This document shows positions 1 through 9,091 of a stretch of 43,706 nt of DNA, piece after piece; the first letter of the stretch is position 1; each line of letters opens with the position of its first letter. The notes under the pieces were generated by a model. That model was given only the letters and a program-made list of their open reading frames with translations, ran no database searches and was not told where the DNA came from. The translations under genes and the position numbers were made by a program. This stretch comes from Streptomyces sp. SM11 (GTDB lineage Bacteria > Actinomycetota > Actinomycetes > Streptomycetales > Streptomycetaceae), in assembly GCF_002910905.1 (NCBI RefSeq), contig NZ_NEUE01000041.1:1-43706 (forward strand), read 5' to 3'.

Positions 1-28
1 GGCTCGCGGGTGGAACGGCCCGGGATGG

Positions 29-191
29 TCCGGGAAGCGGCCGGGGCCTGGTCGGGGCTTGGAGCCGGGGCTTGATCGGGGAAGCGCCCGGGACCTGTCG
101 GGGAAGCACCCGAGGCCTGGTCGGGGGTCCGGACTTGGGGCCGGGGCCTGGTCGGGGAAGCGCCCGAGGCCTGGTCCGGGCTTGGGGCCGG
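29..191. repeat. Degenerate tandem array, 23-bp unit
   Basis: Four near-identical units of about 23 bp (consensus tcggggaagcrcccgrggcc followed by tgg) begin at 29, 76, 98 and 152. They are interleaved with related units rich in tcgggg, cttgg and ccgggg at 52, 121 and 175. The array lies downstream of whiB, beyond its 3' end. Its open frames are by-products of GC bias, and nothing suggests a protein. The rest of 1-314 holds no recognisable gene. Confidence 0.75.
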
Positions 192-314
192 AGTGGGCCC
201 GGGAAATGTCAGGGCCTGGTCGAGGAGGACCTGGATGCGCCCGGGCTCGGGGGTAGGTGTGCGGTGGTCGGCGGCCGGCGCTTCCCGGGTGGCGGGGCCG
301 GTGGGGGGCGGACC

Positions 315-578
315 TCAGATGGCGGCCTTCTTGAGGCGTCGGCGCTCCCGCTCGGAGAGCCCGCCCCAGATGCCGAAGCGTTCGTCGTTGGAGAGGGCGT
401 ACTCAAGGCATTCCGAGCGCACCTCACAGGCGAGGCAGACCTTCTTGGCCTCGCGGGTGGATCCACCCTTTTCGGGAAAGAAGGACTCGGGATCGGTCTG
501 GGCGCACAGTGCGCGCTCCTGCCAGCCGAGTTCCTCGTCCGCGTCCTCGACCAGCAGTTGCTGGAACAGCTCGGTCAT
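315..578 (-). CDS. whiB: WhiB, Wbl-family iron-sulfur sporulation regulator
   Basis: An 87-residue Wbl protein. It binds a 4Fe-4S cluster through four cysteines (C near residue 23, then the C..CxxC...C cluster in VCLACEVRSEC) and has the family GIWGG turn followed by a basic tail (RERRRLKKAAI). In Streptomyces WhiB works with WhiA to start sporulation septation. The sequence from MTELFQ to KKAAI closely matches what I know of S. coelicolor WhiB, so I name this whiB rather than a generic wbl gene. The ATG at 578 has a GAGGGG ribosome-binding site just upstream; the frame is open further upstream but without family similarity. The gene is divergent from the cysteine dioxygenase gene, with a 696-base intergenic region between them, consistent with complex developmental control. 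Confidence 0.95.
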   Translation of the reverse strand: MTELFQQLLVEDADEELGWQERALCAQTDPESFFPEKGGSTREAKKVCLACEVRSECLEYALSNDERFGIWGGLSERERRRLKKAAI

Positions 579-1274
579 GTGCGCCCCTCGTCTGTCTCTT
601 GCGTCCCGTGATGCAGCCGTTTGCGGCTGAACGACACGAGTGAAATTACAAGTGTGTAGCTCCGGGCCAGTCAAGCGAGGATCTGCTATTGGCCCAGGGA
701 TTCACTCTGCGGAACCAAGCGTATGCAGAAAGTGTTCAAATCAGCAAAAACCTGACATACGCCACAGGCCATCCAGCTCCGCACCCTCTCGCGAGAGAGA
801 CGAACGAGGGCGCCCTCGTGTTGCGATTCGATCACTGAAGCGATCAAGATCACAGTCAGGTCACGGAGCGTCAGCCATGTTTGGGGGCGCGGATGATGCG
901 CCACATGTCCTTGCCTGTGGGCACATAAACCTTTCCCCGAATCCGGCAACCGGAAGGAGTGAAACATTGCCCCCATATCGGTCATTGGGTTGACAGCGGA
1001 CGACCGAGCCGGTCTCCTTGGTTTCATGCCAGCGACTACAGCGATGCACGACACCCACGTCCGTGGGTTCCGCAGCGCTGTCCAGGCCCGCTGTTGCTGT
1101 TCCAGCTGTTGATGCCGTAGCGCTCCAGCTCTGATCCAGCGTCCCCGGCTCTCGGTCGGGCGCCTTTTCTTTCTCGCAGCTCCCGCACTTCTCCGCAGCT
1201 CCTTCCGAGCTGCTGACGCCCACCGCGACTCCCCCGCACGTGCACCCCCCCCATGCCGAGGAACCACCGCAGCC
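579..1274. promoter_or_regulatory. Long divergent regulatory region, whiB / cysteine dioxygenase
   Basis: A 696-base gap with no convincing gene; it is less GC-rich than its surroundings from about 640 to 990. It should hold the whiB promoters and the promoter of the downstream oxygenase gene. Two perfect palindromes stand out: 12 bp at 786-797 (ctctcgcgagag) and 16 bp at 804-819 (acgagggcgccctcgt). A TTGACA hexamer lies at 990-995, but I see no good -10 at the right spacing. A GACAC pentamer (the WhiA core motif) at 633-637 sits in the probable whiB leader; such short motifs are expected by chance. Confidence 0.6.
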
Positions 1275-1775
1275 ATGAACAGCGACAGCGACCTTCAGAT
1301 CGCCGGCGACATCCTTGAGGTCCAGCACCTCCTGCAGCCCGCCCGCGAGCACCCCTCCACCGTCTCCGAGTTCGTCGGCCTCGCACGCTCCATCGCGGCC
1401 GACCGCGCCCAGTGGGCCGGAATCGTCCAGTACGACTCCGCCTCCCGCTGGTACCACCGCCTGCACCAGGGCCCCGGCTACGAGGTGTGGCTGCTCAGCT
1501 GGGTGCCCGGGCAGGGCAGCGGGCTCCATGACCACGGCCTCTCCGCCGGCGTACTGACGGTCCTGGAAGGCGAGTTGACCGAGCACACCGAGCACGGGAC
1601 GCGGCCCCTCGGCGCGGGCGCGCAGCGCGCCTTCGCCCCGGGGTACGTCCACGAAGTGGTCAACGACTCGCTCGAACCGGCCGTCAGTCTGCACATCTAC
1701 TACCCGGGCCTGACCGAGATGCCGATGCACGCCGCGCAAAGCGCCCCGACGGCCATGGACGTCGTACCCGCCTGA
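1275..1775 (+). CDS. Cysteine dioxygenase (type I, cupin)
   Basis: A 166-residue single-domain cupin that should oxidise L-cysteine to cysteine sulfinate with a mononuclear non-haem iron. Candidate iron ligands are H85 and H87 in GLHDHG and H126 in APGYVHEV, the spacing expected for bacterial cysteine dioxygenases. There is no signal peptide, so it is cytosolic. The ATG at 1275 follows immediately after a proline-rich stretch without a strong ribosome-binding site, so the start is slightly uncertain. Only 13 bases separate its stop from the fbiA start, so it may be cotranscribed with the F420 genes; I know of no biochemical reason for that pairing. Confidence 0.9.
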   Translation: MNSDSDLQIAGDILEVQHLLQPAREHPSTVSEFVGLARSIAADRAQWAGIVQYDSASRWYHRLHQGPGYEVWLLSWVPGQGSGLHDHGLSAGVLTVLEGELTEHTEHGTRPLGAGAQRAFAPGYVHEVVNDSLEPAVSLHIYYPGLTEMPMHAAQSAPTAMDVVPA

Positions 1776-1788
1776 CAAACTGCTGTGC

Positions 1789-2745
1789 ATGCGCATTGTT
1801 GTTCTGGCCGGTGGTATCGGCGGTGCCCGCTTTCTGCGCGGCCTCAAGCAGGCCGCGCCCGACGCGGACGTCACGGTGATCGGCAACACGGGTGATGACA
1901 TCCATCTGTTCGGGCTGAAGGTCTGTCCCGACCTCGACACCGTGATGTACACCCTCGGCGGTGGCATCAACGAGGAGCAGGGCTGGGGGCGGACCGACGA
2001 GACCTTCCAGGTCAAGGAGGAGCTCGCGGCGTACGGCGTGGGCCCCGGGTGGTTCGGGCTCGGCGACCGTGACTTCGCGACCCATATCGTCCGTACGCAG
2101 ATGCTGGGCGCGGGTTATCCGCTGAGCGCGGTCACCGAGGCGCTCTGCGCCCGCTGGCAGCCGGGTGTGCGGCTGCTCCCCATGTCCGACGACCGGGTCG
2201 AGACGCATGTCGCCGTCGAGATGGACGGCGAGAGCAAGGCGATCCACTTCCAGGAGTACTGGGTGAAGCTGCGCGCCTCCGTCGTGGCGCAGGCGATCGT
2301 GCCGGTCGGGGCGGAGCAGGCCAAGCCGGCTCCGGGGGTGCTGGAGGCCATCGGTTCCGCCGATGTCATCGTCTTCCCGCCGTCGAACCCGGTGGTGTCC
2401 ATCGGCACGATCCTCGCCGTGCCCGGGATCCGGGAGGCGATCGCCGAGGCCGGGGTGCCGGTCGTCGGCCTCTCCCCCATCGTCGGGGACGCGCCCGTGC
2501 GCGGGATGGCGGACAAGGTCCTCGCGGCTGTGGGCGTCGAGTCGACGGCGGCCGCCGTGGCCCAGCACTACGGTTCGGGGCTGCTGGACGGGTGGCTGGT
2601 CGACACGGTGGACGCCGGTGCGGTCGGCGAGGTCGAGGCGGCGGGGATCCGCTGCCGGTCGGTGCCGCTGATGATGACGGACGTGGACACGACCGCGGAG
2701 ATGGCCCGGCAGGCGCTGGATCTGGCCGAGGAGGTCCGGGCGTGA
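1789..2745 (+). CDS. fbiA: FbiA/CofD, 2-phospho-L-lactate (or PEP) transferase of F420 synthesis
   Basis: A 318-residue CofD-family protein. It joins the activated phospho-three-carbon moiety to the deazaflavin FO to give (dehydro-)F420-0. The N-terminal [17 protein letters not shown] is the family's glycine-rich nucleotide-site signature, and GNTGDD and [11 protein letters not shown] further along are also typical. The length is normal. The stop overlaps the GTG of fbiB by 4 bases (GTGA), indicating translational coupling. F420 serves as a hydride cofactor in primary and secondary metabolism in Streptomyces. Confidence 0.95.
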   Translation: MRIVVLAGGIGGARFLRGLKQAAPDADVTVIGNTGDDIHLFGLKVCPDLDTVMYTLGGGINEEQGWGRTDETFQVKEELAAYGVGPGWFGLGDRDFATHIVRTQMLGAGYPLSAVTEALCARWQPGVRLLPMSDDRVETHVAVEMDGESKAIHFQEYWVKLRASVVAQAIVPVGAEQAKPAPGVLEAIGSADVIVFPPSNPVVSIGTILAVPGIREAIAEAGVPVVGLSPIVGDAPVRGMADKVLAAVGVESTAAAVAQHYGSGLLDGWLVDTVDAGAVGEVEAAGIRCRSVPLMMTDVDTTAEMARQALDLAEEVRA

Positions 2746-4076
2746 GCGGTTCTCCCGGTGCCGACGGTGACGGTGCTCCCTCGTTCCGGGTCTGGGCGCT
2801 GCGCGGGATTCCCGAGGTCCGGGCCGGGGACGATCTCGCCAAGCTGATCGCCGCGGCCTCGCCGGGCCTGATCGACGGGGACGTTCTGCTCGTCACCTCG
2901 AAGATCGTCTCCAAGGCGGAGGGCCGGATCGTCCGGGCCGCCGACCGGGAAGCCGCGATCGATGCCGAGACCGTGCGGGTCGTGGCCCGGCGCGGGCCGC
3001 TGCGGATCGTGGAGAACCGGCAGGGTCTGGTCATGGCCGCCGCCGGGGTCGACGCCTCGAACACGCCGGCCGGGACCGTGCTGCTGCTGCCGGAGGACCC
3101 CGACGCCTCCGCGCGCGCCATCCGGGACGGGCTGCGGGACACCCTCGGTGTCGATGTCGGCGTCGTCGTCACGGACACCTTCGGGCGGCCCTGGCGCAAC
3201 GGGCTGACCGACGTCGCGATCGGTGCGGCCGGAGTACGGGTGCTGGACGATCTGCGCGGCGGGACGGACGCGTACGGCAATCCGCTCAGCGCCACGGTCG
3301 TGGCCACGGCGGACGAGCTGGCCGCCGCCGGGGACCTGGTCAAGGGCAAGGCAGAGGGGCTGCCGGTCGCCGTGGTGCGGGGGCTGCCGCAGGTGGTCTC
3401 CTCCGATGACGCGGACAGCACGGGCGCTCGTGCGCTCGTACGGGGTGCGGCCGACGACATGTTCCGGCTCGGGACGTCCGAGGCCGTGCGGGAAGCGGTG
3501 ACGCTGCGGCGTACCGTGCGCGAGTTCACCGACGAGCCGGTGGATCCGGGGGCCGTGCGGCGGGCCGTCGCCGCTGCCGTCACCGCCCCTGCGCCTCATC
3601 ACACGACGCCGTGGCGGTTCGTGCTGCTGGAGTCGGCCGAGTCACGGACGCGGCTGCTCGACGCGATGCGGGACGCGTGGATCGAGGACCTGCGGCGTGA
3701 CGGCAGGAGCGAGGAGTCGATCGCCAAGCGGGTGCGGCGCGGCGATGTGCTGCGCGACGCGCCGTATCTGGTGGTGCCGTGCCTGGTGATGGACGGCTCC
3801 CATACGTACGGGGACGAGCGCCGCGACACGGCGGAGCGCGAGATGTTCGTGGTCGCGGCCGGAGCGGGCGTGCAGAACTTCCTGGTGGCGCTGGCCGGTG
3901 AGCGGCTGGGGTCGGCGTGGGTGTCCTCGACGATGTTCTGCCGGCCGGTGGTGCGGGAGGTGCTGTCGCTGCCGTCGTCCTGGGATCCGTTGGGGGCGGT
4001 GGCTGTGGGGCATGCGGTGGGGGTGGCCCGGGAGCGGGCGGCTCGGGATGCGGAGGCGTTTCTCACCGTGCGGTGA
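2742..4076 (+). CDS. fbiB: FbiB, bifunctional F420 gamma-glutamyl ligase / FMN reductase
   Basis: A 444-residue fusion typical of actinobacteria. The N-terminal CofE-like domain (about 20-245; motifs [12 protein letters not shown] and [20 protein letters not shown]) adds glutamates to F420-0. The C-terminal nitroreductase-fold domain (about 260-440; [13 protein letters not shown], then [12 protein letters not shown]) is the FMN domain that reduces the dehydro-F420 intermediate in mycobacteria. The GTG at 2742 is chosen because it overlaps the fbiA stop and has GAGGAGG 7 bases upstream; the ATG further upstream would bury the start inside fbiA. Two-domain architecture and length agree with FbiB. 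Confidence 0.95.
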   Translation: MSGSPGADGDGAPSFRVWALRGIPEVRAGDDLAKLIAAASPGLIDGDVLLVTSKIVSKAEGRIVRAADREAAIDAETVRVVARRGPLRIVENRQGLVMAAAGVDASNTPAGTVLLLPEDPDASARAIRDGLRDTLGVDVGVVVTDTFGRPWRNGLTDVAIGAAGVRVLDDLRGGTDAYGNPLSATVVATADELAAAGDLVKGKAEGLPVAVVRGLPQVVSSDDADSTGARALVRGAADDMFRLGTSEAVREAVTLRRTVREFTDEPVDPGAVRRAVAAAVTAPAPHHTTPWRFVLLESAESRTRLLDAMRDAWIEDLRRDGRSEESIAKRVRRGDVLRDAPYLVVPCLVMDGSHTYGDERRDTAEREMFVVAAGAGVQNFLVALAGERLGSAWVSSTMFCRPVVREVLSLPSSWDPLGAVAVGHAVGVARERAARDAEAFLTVR

Positions 4077-4106
4077 GGTGGGCGGGGGTGGGTGCGGGGG
4101 CCGCTG

Positions 4107-4220
4107 CGCGGGGCTTGTCCCCTACCCGCCCCTTCCCGAAACCGGGGCGCTGCCCCGGTCCCCCTTTTGTCCTCAAGCGCCGGAGGGGCTTAGAAAGCCA
4201 AGCGCCGGAAGGGCTTGAGC
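4107..4220. repeat. Dispersed Streptomyces intergenic repeat module with hairpins
   Basis: The gap between convergent fbiB and the glycosylase holds a recognisable mosaic. A hairpin at 4141-4159 (accggggc / gccccggt) is followed by C and T runs, so it can act as a terminator for fbiB. Two partly palindromic copies of the 'ctcaagcgccggaggggctt' element follow at 4172-4193 and 4199-4219. From general knowledge this cassette recurs in many intergenic regions of Streptomyces chromosomes; its function is not established. Confidence 0.75.
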
Positions 4221-4223
4221 AAG

Positions 4224-5216
4224 CTACAGGTTCGTGATGTTGCCCGGGGTCATCCTCGGGGCCCGGCGGGCCGGAGTGCGGCCCGAGAGCAGGATCAGGC
4301 GGGTCGCTCGGTGGCGCTGGCCCTCGTACGGGGTCAGCAGGGTCAGCATCTCCTCGTCGTCCGCGTCTCGGTTGTCCGCCAGGGCGTGGCCCACGATGCC
4401 CGGGAGGTGCAGGTCGCCGACCGTGACCGCGTCCGCAGCGCCGTTCGAGCGCTGGAGGGTCTCGGCCGAGGTCCAGGGGCCGATGCCGGGGATCAGCTGC
4501 AGGCGGGTCCGGGCCTCGGGGAGGTCCATCGTCGCCGCCTCCTCCAGGCGGCGGGCCACGCGTACCGCGCGCAGGATCGTCGACGACCGCTTGGCGTCGA
4601 CGTTCGCCCTGTGCCATTCCCAGGACGGGATCATCGCCCATCCGCGCGAGTCCGGCATGACGTGCAGGTCCAGGTCCGCGGTGGGGCCCGGGGCCGGGGT
4701 GCCGAAGCGGCGGACCAGCTGGCGCCAGGCCCGGTACGCCTCGTCCGTGGTGACCTTCTGCTCCAGGATCGACGGGATCAGCGATTCCATGACCAGGCCC
4801 GTACGCAGCAGGCGCAGGCCTGGGCGGCGGTGCCGGGTCAGGGCCAGCAGGCGGTGGCGGGGGACGAACGCGTCCGGGTCGTCCGCCGCGCCCAGGAGTG
4901 CGGGGAGCCCCGCCAGCAGCCAGTCCGCTCCGGGGCCCCAGGCCGTCGCCGTGATCCGGTCGCCGCGCGCCGCCACCCGCAGGGTGCCGGGGCCCTCGGG
5001 CGTGCGGGTGGCCCGCCAGAACGTGCCGTCCGCGGCCATCCGGAACGTGGGGTCCGCCGGTCCCCGGCGCAGGGGGCCGAGGACCAGGCGGAGGTCCAGT
5101 GGGCCGGGCGGGGTCCATTCCCGGGTCAGCGGCGGGCCGTCGTGCGCGGAGGACGGAGGAGCCGGCCGCGTCGGCGGCGCCGCTCGCGCGGAGCGGGGGG
5201 CGAATCGTCCTGCCAC
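4224..5216 (-). CDS. DNA-3-methyladenine glycosylase-family protein (HhH-GPD)
   Basis: About 330 residues, AlkA-like. The helix-hairpin-helix LQLIPGIGPWTSAET, followed by a Pro/Gly-containing stretch with an aspartate (VGDLHLPGIVG), is the base-excision glycosylase signature. ESLIPSILEQKVT is the helix that opens the HhH-GPD domain in this family. It probably removes alkylated bases from DNA; the substrate cannot be read from sequence. The GTG at 5216 is chosen because GAGG lies 8 bases upstream and because longer versions would run into the upstream gene, which ends at 5291. The first 40 residues are Pro/Arg-rich linker. Confidence 0.8.
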   Translation of the reverse strand: MAGRFAPRSARAAPPTRPAPPSSAHDGPPLTREWTPPGPLDLRLVLGPLRRGPADPTFRMAADGTFWRATRTPEGPGTLRVAARGDRITATAWGPGADWLLAGLPALLGAADDPDAFVPRHRLLALTRHRRPGLRLLRTGLVMESLIPSILEQKVTTDEAYRAWRQLVRRFGTPAPGPTADLDLHVMPDSRGWAMIPSWEWHRANVDAKRSSTILRAVRVARRLEEAATMDLPEARTRLQLIPGIGPWTSAETLQRSNGAADAVTVGDLHLPGIVGHALADNRDADDEEMLTLLTPYEGQRHRATRLILLSGRTPARRAPRMTPGNITNL

Positions 5217-5290
5217 GGGTGGGCCTCGGTGTTCTTGGTGCGGAGGTCGGTTCCTCTCGCGGGTCCTTGTCGAGGGTACGGGTTCGCGGT

Positions 5291-6382
5291 CTACTGGTCG
5301 GAGGAGAAGCGGACCGAGGCGTCCGGCAGGACCGCGTCGCACCAGATCCTGACCCCGTCGCGCAGTTCGTTGTCCGCGCCCACCTGCGCCCCGTCGCCGA
5401 TCACCGCGCCCGCCAGCACCGTACGGCCACCGATCCGGGCGCCTGCTCCGACCAGCGAGTCCGTGATGACCGCGGCCGCCTCGACGACCGCGCCCGCCAG
5501 GATCGTCGAGCCGTCTATCCTCGCGCCCGCGCCGATCACCGCGTCGGCGCCGACCACCGTGCCGCCGGTGAGCTTGGCGTCCGGGGCCACGGAGGCGGTC
5601 GGCAGGACCAGGCGGTCGCCGCAGCGGCCGGGGACCGCCGGGGACGGGGCGCGGCCGAGGACGAGGTCGGCGGAGCCGCGGACGAAGGCCCCCGGGGTGC
5701 CCAGGTCCAGCCAGTACGTGGAGTCGACCATGCCCTGGAGGTGGGCGCCGGAGGCGAGCAGTCCGGGGAAGGTCTCGCGTTCGACGGAGACCGGGCGGCC
5801 GGTGGGGATGCTGTCGATGACCGAGCGTCGGAAGATGTACGCCCCGGCGTTGATCTGGTCGGTGACGATCTCTTCCGGCGTCTGCGGCTTCTCCAGGAAG
5901 GCCGTGACCCGGCCCGTCGCGTCGGTCGGCACGAGGCCGAAGGCGCGTGGGTCCTCGACCCGGGTCAGGTGGAGGGAGACATCCGCCCCGGAGACGGTGT
6001 GCGAGGTGGCCAGGGCCCGGATGTCGAGCCCGGTCAGGATGTCGCCGTTGAAGATCAGGACCGGTTCGTCCGGCCCCGAGGACAGCTTCGGCGCGACGTT
6101 GCGGATGGCTCCGCCGGTGCCGAGCGGCTCCTGCTCGGTGACGTACTCGATGTGCAGGCCGAGCGAGGAACCGTCGCCGAAGTACGGCTCGAAGACCTCC
6201 GCCAGGTAGGACGTGGCGAGCACGATGTGCTCCACCCCGGCCGCCCTGGCCCGCGCCAGCTGGTGGGTGAGGAAGGGGACCCCCGCCGCCGGAACCATCG
6301 GCTTCGGGGTGTGCACCGTGAGCGGGCGCAGCCGGGTGCCTTTGCCACCGACCAGGAGAATCGCTTCTTTTGCCTCTGTCAC
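5291..6382 (-). CDS. NDP-sugar pyrophosphorylase, probable mannose-1-phosphate guanylyltransferase
   Basis: A 363-residue two-domain enzyme. The N-terminal nucleotidyltransferase domain has the signature LLVGGKGTRLRPLT followed by TPKPMVPAAG, with FNGDIL as the metal-binding part. The C-terminal third (about 265-345) is a left-handed beta-helix with many hexapeptide-like repeats (VVGADAVIGAGARI, LVGAGARIGGRTVL). It makes an NDP-sugar; actinobacterial relatives of this architecture make GDP-mannose, but glucose-1-phosphate enzymes look alike, so the sugar is inferred. It starts with GTG. The product could feed the wall glycopolymer pathway implied by the GT2 and LCP genes downstream. Confidence 0.85.
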   Translation of the reverse strand: MTEAKEAILLVGGKGTRLRPLTVHTPKPMVPAAGVPFLTHQLARARAAGVEHIVLATSYLAEVFEPYFGDGSSLGLHIEYVTEQEPLGTGGAIRNVAPKLSSGPDEPVLIFNGDILTGLDIRALATSHTVSGADVSLHLTRVEDPRAFGLVPTDATGRVTAFLEKPQTPEEIVTDQINAGAYIFRRSVIDSIPTGRPVSVERETFPGLLASGAHLQGMVDSTYWLDLGTPGAFVRGSADLVLGRAPSPAVPGRCGDRLVLPTASVAPDAKLTGGTVVGADAVIGAGARIDGSTILAGAVVEAAAVITDSLVGAGARIGGRTVLAGAVIGDGAQVGADNELRDGVRIWCDAVLPDASVRFSSDQ

Positions 6383-6461
6383 AGCACCGTCTCTGCTTCC
6401 TGCTGGGGCCTGGCCTGGTTGTGGCTGGCCAGTCTAAGCAGACCGGTCGGATACGCCCCGG

Positions 6462-8030
6462 TCAGCGGCCCTGCAGTTTGGCGGAGGTGGTCCGGGCCGT
6501 GCCGAGCTTCTTGTAGAGACGCGCTCCGGGGCATTCGGTTGCGAAACCGTCCCGATGGCCCGAGATGACGTTCATTTTGACCTTCCTGCCGTACTTGTAC
6601 TTGCCGCTTCCACCGGAGACGAGGGTGACCTTGCCCTTGGGGTTGGCCCCGAACAGTCCGAGCTTCCAGGCGGTGAGCTTGGAGACGGCGTTCACTGCGG
6701 CGGCGGGCGGGTTGGTGGAGGAGTAGGTGCCGAGCACCGCGACCCCCATGGTGTTGGTGTTGAAGCCCAGGGTGTGTGCTCCGAGGACCGCCCTCGCGAC
6801 GCCTCCGGCCCGGCCCTCGTAGATGTTTCCGCACTTGTCGATGGCGAAGTTGTAGCCGATGTCGCGCCAGCCACTGCTCTGGGTGTGGTAGCGGTAGATG
6901 CTGCGGAGCATCGAAGGGGCCTGCTTGCAGGTGTAGTTGTTGCCGGTCGCGCTGTGGTGCACGAAGGCCGCCCTGACGGTCTTGGTGTACGCGAAGTTGC
7001 GCTCGCGGAGCCTCTCGTCCGCGCCCCAGCCCTTGCGGGTGATGATCCCCGGCCGGGGTCCGATGTACGGCTTCGCCCCGGCCGCGACGATCGCCGTCTC
7101 CTCCGTCTCCGCCTTGGTCAGCGCGGGGATGACGGCCGCGCCGAGCGGGGCGAGCTCCGCGTTGACGGCCGAGGCGGCGGCGGATTCGGCGGTGAGCGCC
7201 TCCGGCACGACCGTCGTCGGCGGCGCCGGGTTGCCGGCGAACGTCGCCGGGGTCGCGGCGGACCGGCCGGCCCGGCCGGTGGGAGCGTCGCGGGCGGGTT
7301 CCGGTGCGGGGTCCTCGCCGGGAGCGACGAGTTCGAGGCGCAGCCCTTCGGGGAGCGGTACGGCGGCGGACCGGTGCTGCGGATCGGCAGCCTCCGGGCG
7401 TACGCGTACCTCCACGCCGTCCGAGTCGCCGACCCAGAGCGGGGCCGTCGCTCCGCGCACGGCGCCGGACGTCCGCTCGTCGCTGCCGAGGTCCGCGGCG
7501 TGCTCGGCGTTGTGGGTCTCGACGTCCTGCCAGTCCGACCAGCTCGTGCCGCCGGTCGCCCGGGTGCGGACCTGGACCGTGCCGTGCAGTTCGGCCTCGG
7601 CGTCGTCCCAGACCACGCCCACCAGGGAGAACGGGCGGGCGTCGCGCTGGGCCAGGCCCTGGCCGGCCGCCGCCGGGCCCACGGCGCGGTCGGACGGTGA
7701 GGTGAGGGGCTCCAGGGGCAGGGACTGCGTCGAGCCGGCCGGCTCGGCCGCGCGGGTCCCGTCGGCCCGCACGGACGGCGGGGCGGCTTCGGGGGCTTCC
7801 GCGTCGGGGGCGGCTTCGGGGGCTTCCGCTGCGTCGGGAGCGGCTTCGGCCCGTACCGACGGCGGGCCGGACCCCGGCGACTCGGGGGACACGGAGAGCG
7901 GCCGGGCCGAGGCGGAGTGCGGGGCCGGGGCGGACAGGGCGGGGGCGGCGAGCGGCAGAGTGAGGGCCGCCGCGCAGGTGACGCCGACTGAGGTGACCAA
8001 TAGTGCACGCATACGCATGATCCTGGCCAT
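6462..8030 (-). CDS. Secreted PGRP-domain N-acetylmuramoyl-L-alanine amidase
   Basis: 522 residues. An N-terminal signal peptide (basic MARIMRMR, a hydrophobic run, then Ala-X-Ala near residue 34) is followed by a Pro/Ala/Glu-rich linker with repeated PEAAPDAEA-type words. A middle beta-rich segment (about 125-235) comes next, and the C-terminal peptidoglycan-recognition/amidase-2 domain occupies about 325-515. The zinc ligands of the family are visible: H in FVHHSAT, H in SGHRDG and C in ECPG. It should cleave the bond between muramic acid and the stem peptide outside the cell. The start is ambiguous among Met1, Met5 and Met7; all leave a usable signal peptide. Confidence 0.9.
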   Translation of the reverse strand: MARIMRMRALLVTSVGVTCAAALTLPLAAPALSAPAPHSASARPLSVSPESPGSGPPSVRAEAAPDAAEAPEAAPDAEAPEAAPPSVRADGTRAAEPAGSTQSLPLEPLTSPSDRAVGPAAAGQGLAQRDARPFSLVGVVWDDAEAELHGTVQVRTRATGGTSWSDWQDVETHNAEHAADLGSDERTSGAVRGATAPLWVGDSDGVEVRVRPEAADPQHRSAAVPLPEGLRLELVAPGEDPAPEPARDAPTGRAGRSAATPATFAGNPAPPTTVVPEALTAESAAASAVNAELAPLGAAVIPALTKAETEETAIVAAGAKPYIGPRPGIITRKGWGADERLRERNFAYTKTVRAAFVHHSATGNNYTCKQAPSMLRSIYRYHTQSSGWRDIGYNFAIDKCGNIYEGRAGGVARAVLGAHTLGFNTNTMGVAVLGTYSSTNPPAAAVNAVSKLTAWKLGLFGANPKGKVTLVSGGSGKYKYGRKVKMNVISGHRDGFATECPGARLYKKLGTARTTSAKLQGR

Positions 8031-8149
8031 ACAGTCATGACTCCGGCTACCCGGACATCGGCCTCGACGTGACGCGTCGTCTGCCGAACCGGTGTACGTG
8101 ACACCCGTTCAGCCCGCCCCGCACAGCGTCCCCGCGTACGCTTGCGCGG

Positions 8150-8902
8150 ATGAACTCCAGCGACCGCACCCCTGCCGACCTGCTGCGATCCGCCCTTGCC
8201 GCGGACCCGGCCCGCCCCCTGGTCACCTTCTACGACGACGCCACCGGAGAGCGCGTCGAACTGTCGGTGGCCACCTTGGCCAATTGGGTGGCCAAGACCG
8301 CCAATCTGCTCCAGGGCGACCTCGCCGCGGAGCCCGGCGACCGGCTCGCCCTGCTGCTCCCCGCGCACTGGCAGTCCGCGGTCTGGCTGCTCGCCTGCTC
8401 TTCCGTCGGGGTCGTCGCCGATGTCCAGGGCGATCCGGCCGCCGCCGACCTCGTGGTGACCGGCCCGGACACCCTGGAGCGGGCGCGGGCCTGCCGGGGT
8501 GAGCGGGTCGCTCTCGCCCTGCGTCCGCTGGGCGGCCGATTCCCGCTGGCGCCCGAGGGGTTCGCGGACTACGCGGTGGAGGTGCCGAGCCAGGGCGACC
8601 GCTTCGCCCCCTTCGCCCCGGTGGACCCCGAGGCGCCCGCGCTGGCCGTCGGCGGGATGGAGCTGACGGGTGCGCAGCTCGTCGCCAAGGCCCGCGAGGA
8701 CGCCGGCGCCCTCAGGCTCGTACCGGGGTCCCGGCTGCTCACCGGGCGTACGTACGACACCTGGGACGGGCTGAGCGCCGGGCTCTTCGCGCCGCTGGCG
8801 GCCGGTGGGTCCGTGGTGCTGTGCCGCCACCTCGGGCAGCTGGACGCGGACGGGCTGGCCAAGCGGACCGAGAGCGAGCGGGTCACCAACACCGCGGTAT
8901 GA
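8150..8902 (+). CDS. TIGR03089-family protein
   Basis: A 250-residue cytosolic protein matching the actinobacterial TIGR03089 family, which looks like a shortened acyl-adenylate synthetase. The N-terminus (TPADLLRSAL...PLVTFYDDATGERVELS, then LANWVAKTANLL) aligns with the first subdomain of AMP-binding enzymes. The nucleotide-binding signature and C-terminal lid are absent, so catalysis by the usual route is unlikely. No function is established. The family is often found beside LCP genes, as here, but whether that is functional is unknown. The gene is divergent from the amidase gene across a 119-base gap. Confidence 0.85.
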   Translation: MNSSDRTPADLLRSALAADPARPLVTFYDDATGERVELSVATLANWVAKTANLLQGDLAAEPGDRLALLLPAHWQSAVWLLACSSVGVVADVQGDPAAADLVVTGPDTLERARACRGERVALALRPLGGRFPLAPEGFADYAVEVPSQGDRFAPFAPVDPEAPALAVGGMELTGAQLVAKAREDAGALRLVPGSRLLTGRTYDTWDGLSAGLFAPLAAGGSVVLCRHLGQLDADGLAKRTESERVTNTAV

Positions 8903-9091
8903 CAAGCGCCCTGAGGGGCACCCGTCCGGCCCACAGCGGGCCGAGTCCTCGGCAATCGGCTCCGGAGCGGGTAGATGATCGGGCGGTACAGACCACTCTC
9001 CCGGCCGTGCACAACCAAGCGTGAGTTTCAGCCGTCTACTCCTGCGACCGGCGGCCCCTCGCGCCGCCGAACGTGAAGGATGGACGCAGAC

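Noticed and set aside
990..1030. Sigma-70-type promoter from the TTGACA at 990
   Set aside because: No acceptable -10 hexamer lies 16-19 bases downstream on the plus strand.
4215..6209. 664-codon plus-strand frame over the glycosylase and nucleotidyltransferase genes
   Set aside because: It is antisense to two recognised enzymes and shows no family motif.
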